Part shown: piece after piece, positions 1-8,442 of the stretch
How positions within the stretch are numbered: the stretch's first letter is position 1
Layout of the letters: the number at the start of each line of letters is the position of its first letter
DNA from: 1-14-0-20-39-34 sp043800545
GTDB lineage: Bacteria > Patescibacteriota > Patescibacteriia > Magasanikbacterales > UBA922
Assembly (NCBI GenBank): GCA_043800545.1
Contig: JAZDMW010000065.1
Location: 1 to 20,885, forward strand
Reading direction: 5' to 3'
DNA length: 20,885 bases
Notes under the pieces: generated by a model
What the model was told of the DNA's origin: nothing
Databases searched by the model: none
What the model saw: only the letters and a program-made list of their open reading frames with translations
Translations under genes and position numbers: made by a program

Positions 1-3000
1 CTGTAGACAATCCTGTTCTTCCACTGACCGTGAAAGCATATCTATCTCCAGCAGCACAAGGTTTACTTGGATCAGAGAAACAAGAAGGATTCAAACTATA
101 TATTTCAGGTTCTAATAAAGGATACATTTCATCTTGATCTCGATAATACGCAACTGATTGATTATTCAGTGTAGCAATTCCAGAAAAATCATATGTCAAT
201 TCATCTGACAATATATATTTTCTATCAAATGATTTAGTTCTCTCATCTGCTCTTTCAGAAGTAATATTTTTAATATAGATATCCTCTCCAGCTGGTTCGT
301 AAGCAACTCCTGAACTACTAAATACACGACTTACCACTTTATACAATTTTGCAAATTTCTTTGACAATTCCTCATACAAACCATGAAACTTTTGTTCTTT
401 ATTATTTACAGTTTCTTTTATTTGTACCCAAATATCTGAAGTTTTGGCGAGGAGTTCATCTGAATATCTATATCTATTTTTGTGATTCATTCCAATCGCG
501 AAACAATTTGCTTCAACATAATCTGGATGATTTGAATCTACTTTGTATAAATACGTTCCTGCATAAGTATCCTCACAACGATATGGAAAACCATCAAGAT
601 CACCATAACGGAAATATCCAATATTCTGAAGTTGTGTATACTCAGGAGCAACCTCTCCGCTTATTATGTTATCTACTGCAGTTGCAAAATCCTTTCCTTT
701 TATTGGAAGACTTCCGTACAGTGGCATGGCTTGATTGAAAAGCAAAGATTCATAAGAATCCAAATTTGTTGCATCTTTCCATACCTTATTTGTCCATGCC
801 TTATTTGTCTCACCTGAAATAATATCTCCATCACCATTATATACCTGAGCAAATTGAGTACATGAATCTGTGAGGGTTGCAACAACACCCGTACTTACAC
901 CTAAATTATCATTACCATCATCACTACACCAATGAGAAATATATCCCAAAAATTCACCATATTTATTAAAGTCCATTCCAATAGCTATGAAATTTGTTGC
1001 GACATTCTCAACCGGACATGCGGTTCTAAATGGATCAGTACTCGAGTCTGGTGGAGTAACACTTCCTGTCACATTATCCATAATAAATGTTGGCATCTCG
1101 TTTTCACCATCTTTGCCTCCATTTGAGAATACTCCCACATATCTTCTGTAGACTTCATTTCGTTCAGATGTCATTGCATCTTTCATAATCTGAGCATTTG
1201 CATCATTTCCGTATATAAGTCCACCACCATCGGTATAATCGTCAAAAGAAAGCAAGCCGTCACCAACATCTCTTTGTAACATATATGTCCACCATACTCC
1301 AGATTTTTCATCAGGCTCTATTGTAATATCAAGAGCATCAGTTGTTACTCCTCCGCGTGCAACAAATTTTACCATAGCTCTATTTTCAGCATTTCTCAAT
1401 GTAAGAAAATCTATATTTAATTGACGAGTATAGAGTGCTGGGATGGTTTGTCTGTTATCGATATTTCCAACGCGACTTGTTGCAATGAAGAAAATATCTT
1501 GAATTTGATTTTCATTTAAACTTCTTTCAAATGTAGAAACCCAAACTGATTCCCCTGATATTACATCTGGCGAATTATATTTTGTTTTAAATAATCTTGG
1601 AATATTTCTAAATACCGGATTACCAGCTAAATCTACTGTACCCGTATTCCAGGGATAAAGAAGACGCGCATCACTCAATTCAGAACTATTTATTATTTCT
1701 GCAGGTTGCACGAGATAAGTATTTAATTTCCCAGCACTATCGCTTTGACCCCAAATTCTTGGTGGATGAAGCATTGTACCCCAACCATCATAGCCATCAG
1801 GATCTCTTGGCATAAATTTCGTAAATGTCGTAATCCTTGCAGTAAAATCACTATTCGCAACTGTTGGAGAAGCAAGATGTTCTTCCGTATCTGATACCCA
1901 TCCTCCACTATTCATATTTTCTGTACGTAACACAACAGCATTTTTTGAGATATTCTTCCATGACCATACCTGCATTGTTGTGTATGATAATGCAGGATGT
2001 CCATTAGTCGCTATTGTTCTATATACTGAAGGAACATTATCCTCTCCATCATCAATCACTCCATTACCATTCGCATCAACCATACCAAAATCTATCTTTG
2101 GCCTTCCTGTACTAATAAGCATTGGACTTGCTGGGCCCTCATCATAAAATTCTGGATTAATATTCACAGGATCAGTAAAGTATGCAGAATAAAATGCATC
2201 TCTTGCTGCTTCGTTAGAAAAACTTCCAGTATTACTTGATCCAATCGTTATTTCTCCTGCTGCTACTCCCTGACCACGTTTAAAATACATTGTACCAGAG
2301 CTTCCAATATTTGCATGCACACCTGCTCGAGTAATTTCATTATTATTATCTTTTACACCTTCTACATAAGCTCCGCGTCCAATCGCAGTACCCGCAGCAC
2401 AATACACTTCACCACTTGCAATACCAGCATCATTTACAGCATCTATGGCAGGATCATATCCAGCTTCTGTATTAATATTATAAATATCTTTCTTAGCTGC
2501 AGAAGCATCAATTGGTAACCAAGTAAGACAAGCATACCCATTTCCTCCTGTAAGAGGACGACTATAATCATATTCTAGACAATAACCTTCAAGTCCAATC
2601 CATGTACCAATACTCTCAATAATATTACATTCGCCTTGTGATACTAAAACATTTTCTCCAACTCCTTGTTGTGTTCCGTCAGGATTTCGTGGAAGATCAT
2701 TACTATATACTGCACAATCTACACTGCCAAAACATGGACTTCCATCAAGATCCCCTCCAGAACATACGCCTGGAGCATACTTTTCTGTGAGTGTATGAAA
2801 ATCTGTTACCCAATTTTTATATGTCACGCGTCTATATGCACAAGAACATTCTCCATTCTGACATGCATTTGCACCATCCATACCCTGATCCGTTTCTATA
2901 GCATCCTTTCGTGAAGGAAGTGTTGGTTGATTTTTATTTATTAGTGTATTCCACTGAGTTACAATAGAAGAAGAGTATGGGCTATCCTGTTCTGGATATG

Positions 3001-6000
3001 CTTTACACGTTCCACCATTGAGTGAGGTAAGAAGTTTTTCTTTATTCGCACTTCCACTCATATTTTGTGGGAAATCTCCACCGATTGGATAAATACAATC
3101 ACCAGAAATACATCTTCCATTCATATCCGGACCACAGGAAACCCAATCTGATTTATTTGTTACCCCATTTTGTTCCTTACATCCTTTTTCTACGTCTATA
3201 TCTCCATTTTCATCCACAAAAATATACTCTGGCACCTTGAACCCAATATATGTTGTATCTTTTCCTGGGATGTCTATATAGTACTTGAGGAAAGAAATAT
3301 GACGCTTATTGTATAATGAATATCCCGTATAGTCTCTTCCATTCCAAGAAGTATCTCTTGTTGCATACTGAGAAAAATCTAAAGGTTTTGTTCCTTCACC
3401 ATAGATGTCTTTACTAACCCAATGTGTACAATTATATCCATCAGTTGCATCACATACACCATATTCATAACACAAAATTTGTTTTTGTCCGTCTGGTTTT
3501 GTATTGACGACTTTACTTCTGCAATCTAACCATTCACTACATTCTCTATCCCTCATTACCTTCAAAATAATATTTGCATCGCTTTCTGCTTGTGAAGCAG
3601 TCACTGCAGAAACGAGTCTATAATTTTCTTGTGTACTCAAATCATAGGAAGCTTGTGTATCGTACATTCTATTTGGTTCATCTGTTTTATCGAAAAGAAC
3701 ACAACCTTCATTCAAACTGACTTGTTGTCCACATTCATCTTTTCTTGAGGTGATTTCCTCATCGAAAATAACATAATACGGTTGTCCTTTTGGATTCTTA
3801 TCTGTCTTGTCATTTGGATCCACAATCTCAGTACAACGATTATCTACTTGTGAACAGGTTCCTATAAATCCTTTATAATTATCTCCTGAAGAATTTGACC
3901 AAAGCCCCTGAATGGTTCCCATTGGAGTATCTCGTTCCAAATAATTTGGATAACATGGAAGGAGTTCATTGTCTTTTCTGTACCAGCCTGGTGTTGTACC
4001 ATCGGTTCCATCTTTGTACACACAGAATTTATTTCCAACAATACGAGGATCCTTAAAATAGCTCATTCCACTATCTGTGGTAAATTCCTCACAACCCATA
4101 AGTCCTTCACTACAAAGTGCATCTGTGAAAAGCTCTGGTTTCATAACCACATACATTGGATTGAAACTGAATGATGCATCTACTGTTTCATCCTGACCAA
4201 CTTGTATTTGTTGAGCCACCTCAGTACAACCAACCGCACTTTCTTTACAAGAAACAGATGGAGTATATGTTAAATATAATGCCTGACTGTCTTCAGGAAG
4301 TACCACAGTGGATTCATCAATAAATAGGCTACTTTGTAAACTATTTCCTTCATCATCTTTGATTTCTAAAGTATCAGTAATGACATATGCTTTTGGAAGA
4401 ATCATTTCACCGGTAATGTAACAAGAATTTTGAGTTGGAAGGACTTCACAACTAAAATTTTCTTCTTCAATCTTTACAGTACAAACATTCGTTCCAGCTT
4501 CTCTACCAGCTTGTACACATTTTGCATTAAATACTTTTCTTAAATTATCTCCTGCATCAAAATCATTTCCACTTCCTGTAGAAGATTCTGTATCATACAC
4601 CTTCGTACAACCAACCGCATCCATACGACAAATATTCTCAAAGCCTGTTGCTGGACGATCCTTACCTAGACTATTGGTATAGAGACGACAACCAAGTGCT
4701 GATCCAGGAAGACCATCTTCTGGCTGATTATCACAAACAAGTGGAATATCATCAGTAAGACGAACAGCATCCGAATTTACTTTCTTCAAATAGAGTTTTC
4801 CACTTTGAGGTTTTACGGATAAATAATCAAGATAATACGCTCCATTTCCACCTGTTCTCTCAAAAACCACTTGTGTATCTGCCGTCATATCTCCACCAAA
4901 AAGAGCCGGACCGATTTCATAATATTGCCAGTTATTTCCAACAGAAAGAGATTGCCCTTCTGGAGTAAATCTTCCAACAATTTCATTTCCTTGTCTGAAA
5001 TACACTTGTAAAGATTGATTATTTCCACGGATCCAGAACTCAATCTTATAGGTTACTCCACTCTTTTCTGTCAAAAGTGTATTTCCTGGAAGTGTATAGA
5101 ACAACTCAGAAGTACTTGCTTCCAAAGAATGGAAACCAACATTGTTTGCTTCTGCCACAATACGGAAATCACCATTCCGTACTCCCCAACCACTCAATAC
5201 TTGATTCAAAGCTTCTTCATTTTCTTCATATGGTTCAAAATCTGTTTGGTAAAGAGGTGCACTTTGATTATTTCCCAAATTTCCTACAAATTCACGACAA
5301 GTGACTGCCTGTGCAGAACATTCACGAGAATTATTTCCATCAAGTATTGTCTGATACACACAAACTCCGTTCACATACTCACCGCCACCAGTACATCTCT
5401 GACATACCATGTCACCTTCTGAAGACTGTGCATAATAACCACCACGATCAGAACACATTCCTTCATTTTGTATATAGGTATCAACAAAAAGTTCTGACTC
5501 TGTTTTTCTCATTCTTTGACAGAATTCCGAAACCACCACTGTATTATTTATAAGTCTATAAAATTTATTTCCTGCATCGTCAAAAAATTCTTTACAATTT
5601 TCATCAGCTATTACTACTCCTGGAGCAGGATTTTGTACTCCATTGAGACGATTTATATAGGCATCAGCATTACACACTGCCACATAATTATTTAAACCAA
5701 CAACACTATCATCATCATACGCTGGTGAACCAACAGGAAAATTGCTAAGATCAAAATTTAAACCATCCTGAATTGCACCCATGTAAGCACTTACCTCTTC
5801 ATCAATCACGAGAAGCTTATGTGTACGGATAACATACCCATCACTTGCAGAACCTTCCCATGTGTAAAATGTTCCCTCATTACTATTATTCACAGCAGGC
5901 TTCTCACAATATCTCATGAAGCTCAAGTTCACAACTTGTTCACCACCAGCATCAAGGGATTCAATATTGGTAAATTGATCACAACCAACCTCACTTGCCT

Positions 6001-8410
6001 GACAAGCTTCTCCATTTTTAGGAATAATATATGTTGGGAACTTTTCTGATTCAAATTTCGTTGCCATTTGCTTGTATGTATCATATCCAATACACTTTGA
6101 ATCACAACTATTTATACCAATAATACCAGGAACAGAAGGACCTCCATCTTTTGGTGTATAGAGTTCACAATCCAATTCTTCTTCTAAACAGACTTTAGAA
6201 TATTGATCACAAGCAGGATTATCTGGGAGTTTATTCAAGATATCCACATTTGTTGCTGGCCAATCAATTTGTGGAGTATCCCTCTCAATATCATAACAAC
6301 CAAGATAATCTGGAGCACGTTTTATAAATATTTTTTCTGAAGTATTGTTTGCATTCAAATACATTGCGGTACAACCAGCATCAGCGCTTGAACAAATTGC
6401 ATTATTCACATTTGGATTCAAAAATACGACTTGATTTCTTCCATACTGCTTCAACAATTTACTTGCATTTTCTTTTGCCTCAACACTGGTAATCCAATTT
6501 CCGTCTACATCCTTTTCTGTGCTATAAGCAAGACATCCTACACTCGCAGAATTACACTCACCAAAATCTAATGTTCGTGAAAGATAGGAAGCCACACTTC
6601 CATCATTTCCTCTATACGTTACACAGGTCGCATACTGTGGAGCACAACTCTGACCAGGTACTTTCCAAATATTTTTTTCTTCAAGACAATATCCATATGC
6701 AGAATCTGTTTTACAACTTCCGTCTGGATTTTCTTCAATACAGGTTGAAACATCAAAACATTCTTCATTACGAATAGACAATCCCTCACCAGCGAGCTGT
6801 GGTCCCCAACCAAGAGATTCACAACGTGAGGTTGGAGCCTTCAATACCCAATTTGGATTAATAAGATGACAATAACGATATTGAAGTTGATTCAAATCAT
6901 TCTCAGTCATGATTGGGTCTCCATTTGCATCTTTTTCAAGATTTCCATTTGCATCTCGTACAAATGGACAATTTTCATAATTCGCCATAACCTCATTCAA
7001 GGTTGGTGGATTATCCGGATCAGCACGAAGAGTGGCTATTTCAAAACCAAGAGGAAGTATTCTTTGTCTTCGAAGTTTTTGTACATTTGAATAACAAAAT
7101 CCAAGTTTGTAACATTCTTCAATATTTTGATGATCTGTTTCACGAAGCGGAGAAATAAGAGGCTTCGTACCATCAATAAGACCATTATTCACTGCCTCCC
7201 CAAGTGTCATAGCCTCTCCAGTTCTTTCATACTGACGAACCGCATCAGCGAAACCATCATCCATCACACAATTATTTAAATTCGGATTATCTGTACATAC
7301 CTGAAATTCGTCAAGAATATCTATTTTCCTTTCCTGTATAACACTCGCTGCACGCAAAAATGCAAATTCTCTTTCTGCTCGTTCTCTATTATCTCCAAAA
7401 CGAATATCCATATCAAAAGAGAATGCAGAACCTCGTCCGGTATCTGGCAACAAACCTTTGGTAAATAATTTTTTTAACATTTCTTGTGCAAGTGTATTTA
7501 AAAATACAGAAGCTGCCATAGGAAATATTTCTCCTGCATCAGCAGCGTAAAGAGCAGTAATTTGTGCTTCTGTTGACTCCCCTCGTGCACTTGCTGTTAA
7601 CTGTTTTTTTGCATCTTCTGCCACCATGGAAGAAGGTGTCAATATTTTACCTGAGATCAAACTCTTCACAGATTTAAAACCATCTCCAGCAAGACGCTCA
7701 AGTGCATTTGTCTCACGAGCTATGAGTTTATTTTGATCCAAAGTAGCCATAGCCTGTGTTGCAATACCAAAATCTGTATCTGTAATTTTAATAGCATTTG
7801 CAAAGTAGGCATCCATATCTTTGCTATTCATTCCATACTTCTTCTCAAAATTTTCTTTTGTCCAACCATTACGCAATTGTTGCCAGGTACATCTTCCTGG
7901 CTCAGCAGGTCCCATATATGCACTACGGAGTCCAATTTGCAAAGCAATCCGAACATTTAAATCTGGGATAGAACATAAATTCAAACCAAATTCTTTTCCA
8001 AGATCCTCAATTCCTTCGGCCACAGTGTCTAAAGCAGCTGTCTGTAGATAGTCACCAAAACTATCCTGATAAGCCAAAGGGCTTTTTCCTTTTCCACCAG
8101 CAGAAACATACATAGCTGTATTATATGCCAAATCTCGTACATAACCGGACATAGCACGCACCAAAACCTTCAAACCACTGGCATACAGTGCTTGAGTGAA
8201 AGTATATTGAACATCCTGTCCCTGAAAATACTCTAATAAACCAAGATCCTGAACCTTCATACTTGCTGAGCCTGCAGCAGCCCCAGCAATTACTTGTTGA
8301 GCAATCGCATTCGCTGGTTGTACAAAAGCAAAGAGGGATACAAATTGTGCTCCCAAAAAAAGAGCTATGGAAAAAAAGGCAAAGAGTTTTCGTGATTTTG
8401 GTATTCTCAT
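1..8410 (-). CDS. Giant secreted cysteine-rich protein (3' end outside window)
   Basis: A single minus-strand frame runs from an ATG at 8410 to base 1 with no stop: 2803 codons and still open. I read every plus-strand triplet in phase (starts at position 2 modulo 3) and found no TTA, CTA or TCA. Residues 1-35 form a signal peptide: basic start RIPKSRK, a hydrophobic core, then an ANA cleavage site. Residues 36-370 look helical, with two Cys. Residues 372-2004 hold about 73 Cys, often as C-x6-C pairs. Residues about 1055-1200 resemble a carbohydrate-binding jelly roll. Residues 2005-2464 have no Cys and include an EF-hand-like loop (2112-2123). The rest is cut by the window edge. No strong Shine-Dalgarno site precedes the ATG. 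The gene follows the thrombospondin-repeat gene by 32 bases, so co-transcription is likely. Export and a surface or extracellular location are inferred; the molecular function is unknown. Adhesion, glycan binding or contact with a host cell are possible. Confidence 0.93.
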   Translation of the reverse strand, partial: MRIPKSRKLFAFFSIALFLGAQFVSLFAFVQPANAIAQQVIAGAAAGSASMKVQDLGLLEYFQGQDVQYTFTQALYASGLKVLVRAMSGYVRDLAYNTAMYVSAGGKGKSPLAYQDSFGDYLQTAALDTVAEGIEDLGKEFGLNLCSIPDLNVRIALQIGLRSAYMGPAEPGRCTWQQLRNGWTKENFEKKYGMNSKDMDAYFANAIKITDTDFGIATQAMATLDQNKLIARETNALERLAGDGFKSVKSLISGKILTPSSMVAEDAKKQLTASARGESTEAQITALYAADAGEIFPMAASVFLNTLAQEMLKKLFTKGLLPDTGRGSAFSFDMDIRFGDNRERAEREFAFLRAASVIQERKIDILDEFQVCTDNPNLNNCVMDDGFADAVRQYERTGEAMTLGEAVNNGLIDGTKPLISPLRETDHQNIEECYKLGFCYSNVQKLRRQRILPLGFEIATLRADPDNPPTLNEVMANYENCPFVRDANGNLEKDANGDPIMTENDLNQLQYRYCHLINPNWVLKAPTSRCESLGWGPQLAGEGLSIRNEECFDVSTCIEENPDGSCKTDSAYGYCLEEKNIWKVPGQSCAPQYATCVTYRGNDGSVASYLSRTLDFGECNSASVGCLAYSTEKDVDGNWITSVEAKENASKLLKQYGRNQVVFLNPNVNNAICSSADAGCTAMYLNANNTSEKIFIKRAPDYLGCYDIERDTPQIDWPATNVDILNKLPDNPACDQYSKVCLEEELDCELYTPKDGGPSVPGIIGINSCDSKCIGYDTYKQMATKFESEKFPTYIIPKNGEACQASEVGCDQFTNIESLDAGGEQVVNLSFMRYCEKPAVNNSNEGTFYTWEGSASDGYVIRTHKLLVIDEEVSAYMGAIQDGLNFDLSNFPVGSPAYDDDSVVGLNNYVAVCNADAYINRLNGVQNPAPGVVIADENCKEFFDDAGNKFYRLINNTVVVSEFCQRMRKTESELFVDTYIQNEGMCSDRGGYYAQSSEGDMVCQRCTGGGEYVNGVCVYQTILDGNNSRECSAQAVTCREFVGNLGNNQSAPLYQTDFEPYEENEEALNQVLSGWGVRNGDFRIVAEANNVGFHSLEASTSELFYTLPGNTLLTEKSGVTYKIEFWIRGNNQSLQVYFRQGNEIVGRFTPEGQSLSVGNNWQYYEIGPALFGGDMTADTQVVFERTGGNGAYYLDYLSVKPQSGKLYLKKVNSDAVRLTDDIPLVCDNQPEDGLPGSALGCRLYTNSLGKDRPATGFENICRMDAVGCTKVYDTESSTGSGNDFDAGDNLRKVFNAKCVQAGREAGTNVCTVKIEEENFSCEVLPTQNSCYITGEMILPKAYVITDTLEIKDDEGNSLQSSLFIDESTVVLPEDSQALYLTYTPSVSCKESAVGCTEVAQQIQVGQDETVDASFSFNPMYVVMKPELFTDALCSEGLMGCEEFTTDSGMSYFKDPRIVGNKFCVYKDGTDGTTPGWYRKDNELLPCYPNYLERDTPMGTIQGLWSNSSGDNYKGFIGTCSQVDNRCTEIVDPNDKTDKNPKGQPYYVIFDEEITSRKDECGQQVSLNEGCVLFDKTDEPNRMYDTQASYDLSTQENYRLVSAVTASQAESDANIILKVMRDRECSEWLDCRSKVVNTKPDGQKQILCYEYGVCDATDGYNCTHWVSKDIYGEGTKPLDFSQYATRDTSWNGRDYTGYSLYNKRHISFLKYYIDIPGKDTTYIGFKVPEYIFVDENGDIDVEKGCKEQNGVTNKSDWVSCGPDMNGRCISGDCIYPIGGDFPQNMSGSANKEKLLTSLNGGTCKAYPEQDSPYSSSIVTQWNTLINKNQPTLPSRKDAIETDQGMDGANACQNGECSCAYRRVTYKNWVTDFHTLTEKYAPGVCSGGDLDGSPCFGSVDCAVYSNDLPRNPDGTQQGVGENVLVSQGECNIIESIGTWIGLEGYCLEYDYSRPLTGGNGYACLTWLPIDASAAKKDIYNINTEAGYDPAIDAVNDAGIASGEVYCAAGTAIGRGAYVEGVKDNNNEITRAGVHANIGSSGTMYFKRGQGVAAGEITIGSSNTGSFSNEAARDAFYSAYFTDPVNINPEFYDEGPASPMLISTGRPKIDFGMVDANGNGVIDDGEDNVPSVYRTIATNGHPALSYTTMQVWSWKNISKNAVVLRTENMNSGGWVSDTEEHLASPTVANSDFTARITTFTKFMPRDPDGYDGWGTMLHPPRIWGQSDSAGKLNTYLVQPAEIINSSELSDARLLYPWNTGTVDLAGNPVFRNIPRLFKTKYNSPDVISGESVWVSTFERSLNENQIQDIFFIATSRVGNIDNRQTIPALYTRQLNIDFLTLRNAENRAMVKFVARGGVTTDALDITIEPDEKSGVWWTYMLQRDVGDGLLSFDDYTDGGGLIYGNDANAQIMKDAMTSERNEVYRRYVGVFSNGGKDGENEMPTFIMDNVTGSVTPPDSSTDPFRTACPVENVATNFIAIGMDFNKYGEFLGYISHWCSDDGNDNLGVSTGVVATLTDSCTQFAQVYNGDGDIISGETNKAWTNKVWKDATNLDSYESLLFNQAMPLYGSLPIKGKDFATAVDNIISGEVAPEYTQLQNIGYFRYGDLDGFPYRCEDTYAGTYLYKVDSNHPDYVEANCFAIGMNHKNRYRYSDELLAKTSDIWVQIKETVNNKEQKFHGLYEELSKKFAKLYKVVSRVFSSSGVAYEPAGEDIYIKNITSERADERTKSFDRKYILSDELTYDFSGIATLNNQSVAYYRDQDEMYPLLEPEIYSLNPSCFSDPSKPCAAGDRYAFTVSGRTGLST
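2042..2077 (-). other. EF-hand/dockerin-like calcium loop in the giant protein
   Basis: Residues 2112-2123 read DANGNGVIDDGE. Acidic or amide ligands at loop positions 1, 3, 5, 9 and 12, glycine at 6 and isoleucine at 8 match the canonical 12-residue EF-hand loop, also used in dockerins. It lies in the cysteine-free block. Calcium binding is inferred from the motif. Only one clear copy was found here. Confidence 0.65.
4814..5239 (-). other. Carbohydrate-binding-like jelly-roll module in the giant protein
   Basis: Residues 1058-1199 form a segment without Cys, inside a gap of 187 residues between C1038 and C1226. It has alternating beta-type hydrophobics, the elements GWGVRNGDF and WQYYEIGPAL, and ends in YYLDYLSV. 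The order (an aromatic-rich start, a W-x-x-Y strand, a closing Y-x-D-x-x-x-V strand) recalls CBM4/9-like and related galactose-binding-like jelly rolls, whose last strand is often of the form Y-I-D-D-V-S-L. This is a pattern-based guess; the ligand is unknown. Confidence 0.5.
6920..6956. repeat. 13-bp direct repeat encoding a DANG duplication
   Basis: The 13-base sequence TCCATTTGCATCT occurs at 6920-6932 and again at 6944-6956, 24 bases apart and in the same reading phase. It encodes the duplicated residues DANG within DANGNLEKDANGD, around residues 486-498 of the giant protein. It is a small in-frame tandem duplication. Confidence 0.85.
8306..8410 (-). other. Sec signal peptide of the giant protein
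   Basis: The first 35 residues of the giant protein have the three-part form of a type I Sec signal. There is a basic n-region (R2, K5, R7, K8), a hydrophobic stretch from about residue 9 to 30, and the small-residue motif A33-N34-A35 before I36. No lipobox cysteine is present, so a lipoprotein is unlikely. This also supports the ATG at 8410 as the start. Confidence 0.85.
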
Positions 8411-8442
8411 AAATCTCTAAATAAGGCAAATAAAGGATGTTT

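Larger units (their letters stand above)
2399..7297 (-). other. Cysteine-rich region with C-x6-C modules (residues 372-2004 of the giant protein)
   Basis: By hand count about 73 of roughly 82 cysteines in the visible protein lie here. A recurring pair has exactly six residues between two Cys, often with the pattern C-x-x-x-A-V-G-C and then an aromatic or aliphatic residue two or three places on. Pairs are at residues 589/596, 619/626, 673/680, 734/741, 803/810, 1031/1038, 1261/1268, 1388/1395, 1433/1440 and 1519/1526. Looser variants are at 1226/1241 and 1560/1570. Examples are CNSASVGC, CQASEVGC, CRMDAVGC and CKESAVGC. In a secreted protein these are probably disulfides that pin many small modules, but the pairing is not shown by sequence alone. 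Confidence 0.8.

Noticed and set aside
349..738. 129-residue plus-strand ORF, and other plus-strand ORFs such as 2666-2914 and 5015-5422
   Set aside because: They lie antisense to the giant gene, have odd composition rich in Cys, Ile, His and Thr, no ribosome site and no recognisable domain.
1..8400. A long stretch that seems to lack genes, suggesting non-coding DNA, decay or a non-standard code
   Set aside because: The minus frame in phase with the ATG at 8410 is open throughout under the standard code and gives a coherent secreted protein.
8121..8429. 102-residue minus-strand ORF overlapping the start of the giant gene
   Set aside because: It is out of phase with the giant frame, which has a clear signal peptide; its own sequence is Cys/Ser-rich shadow translation.
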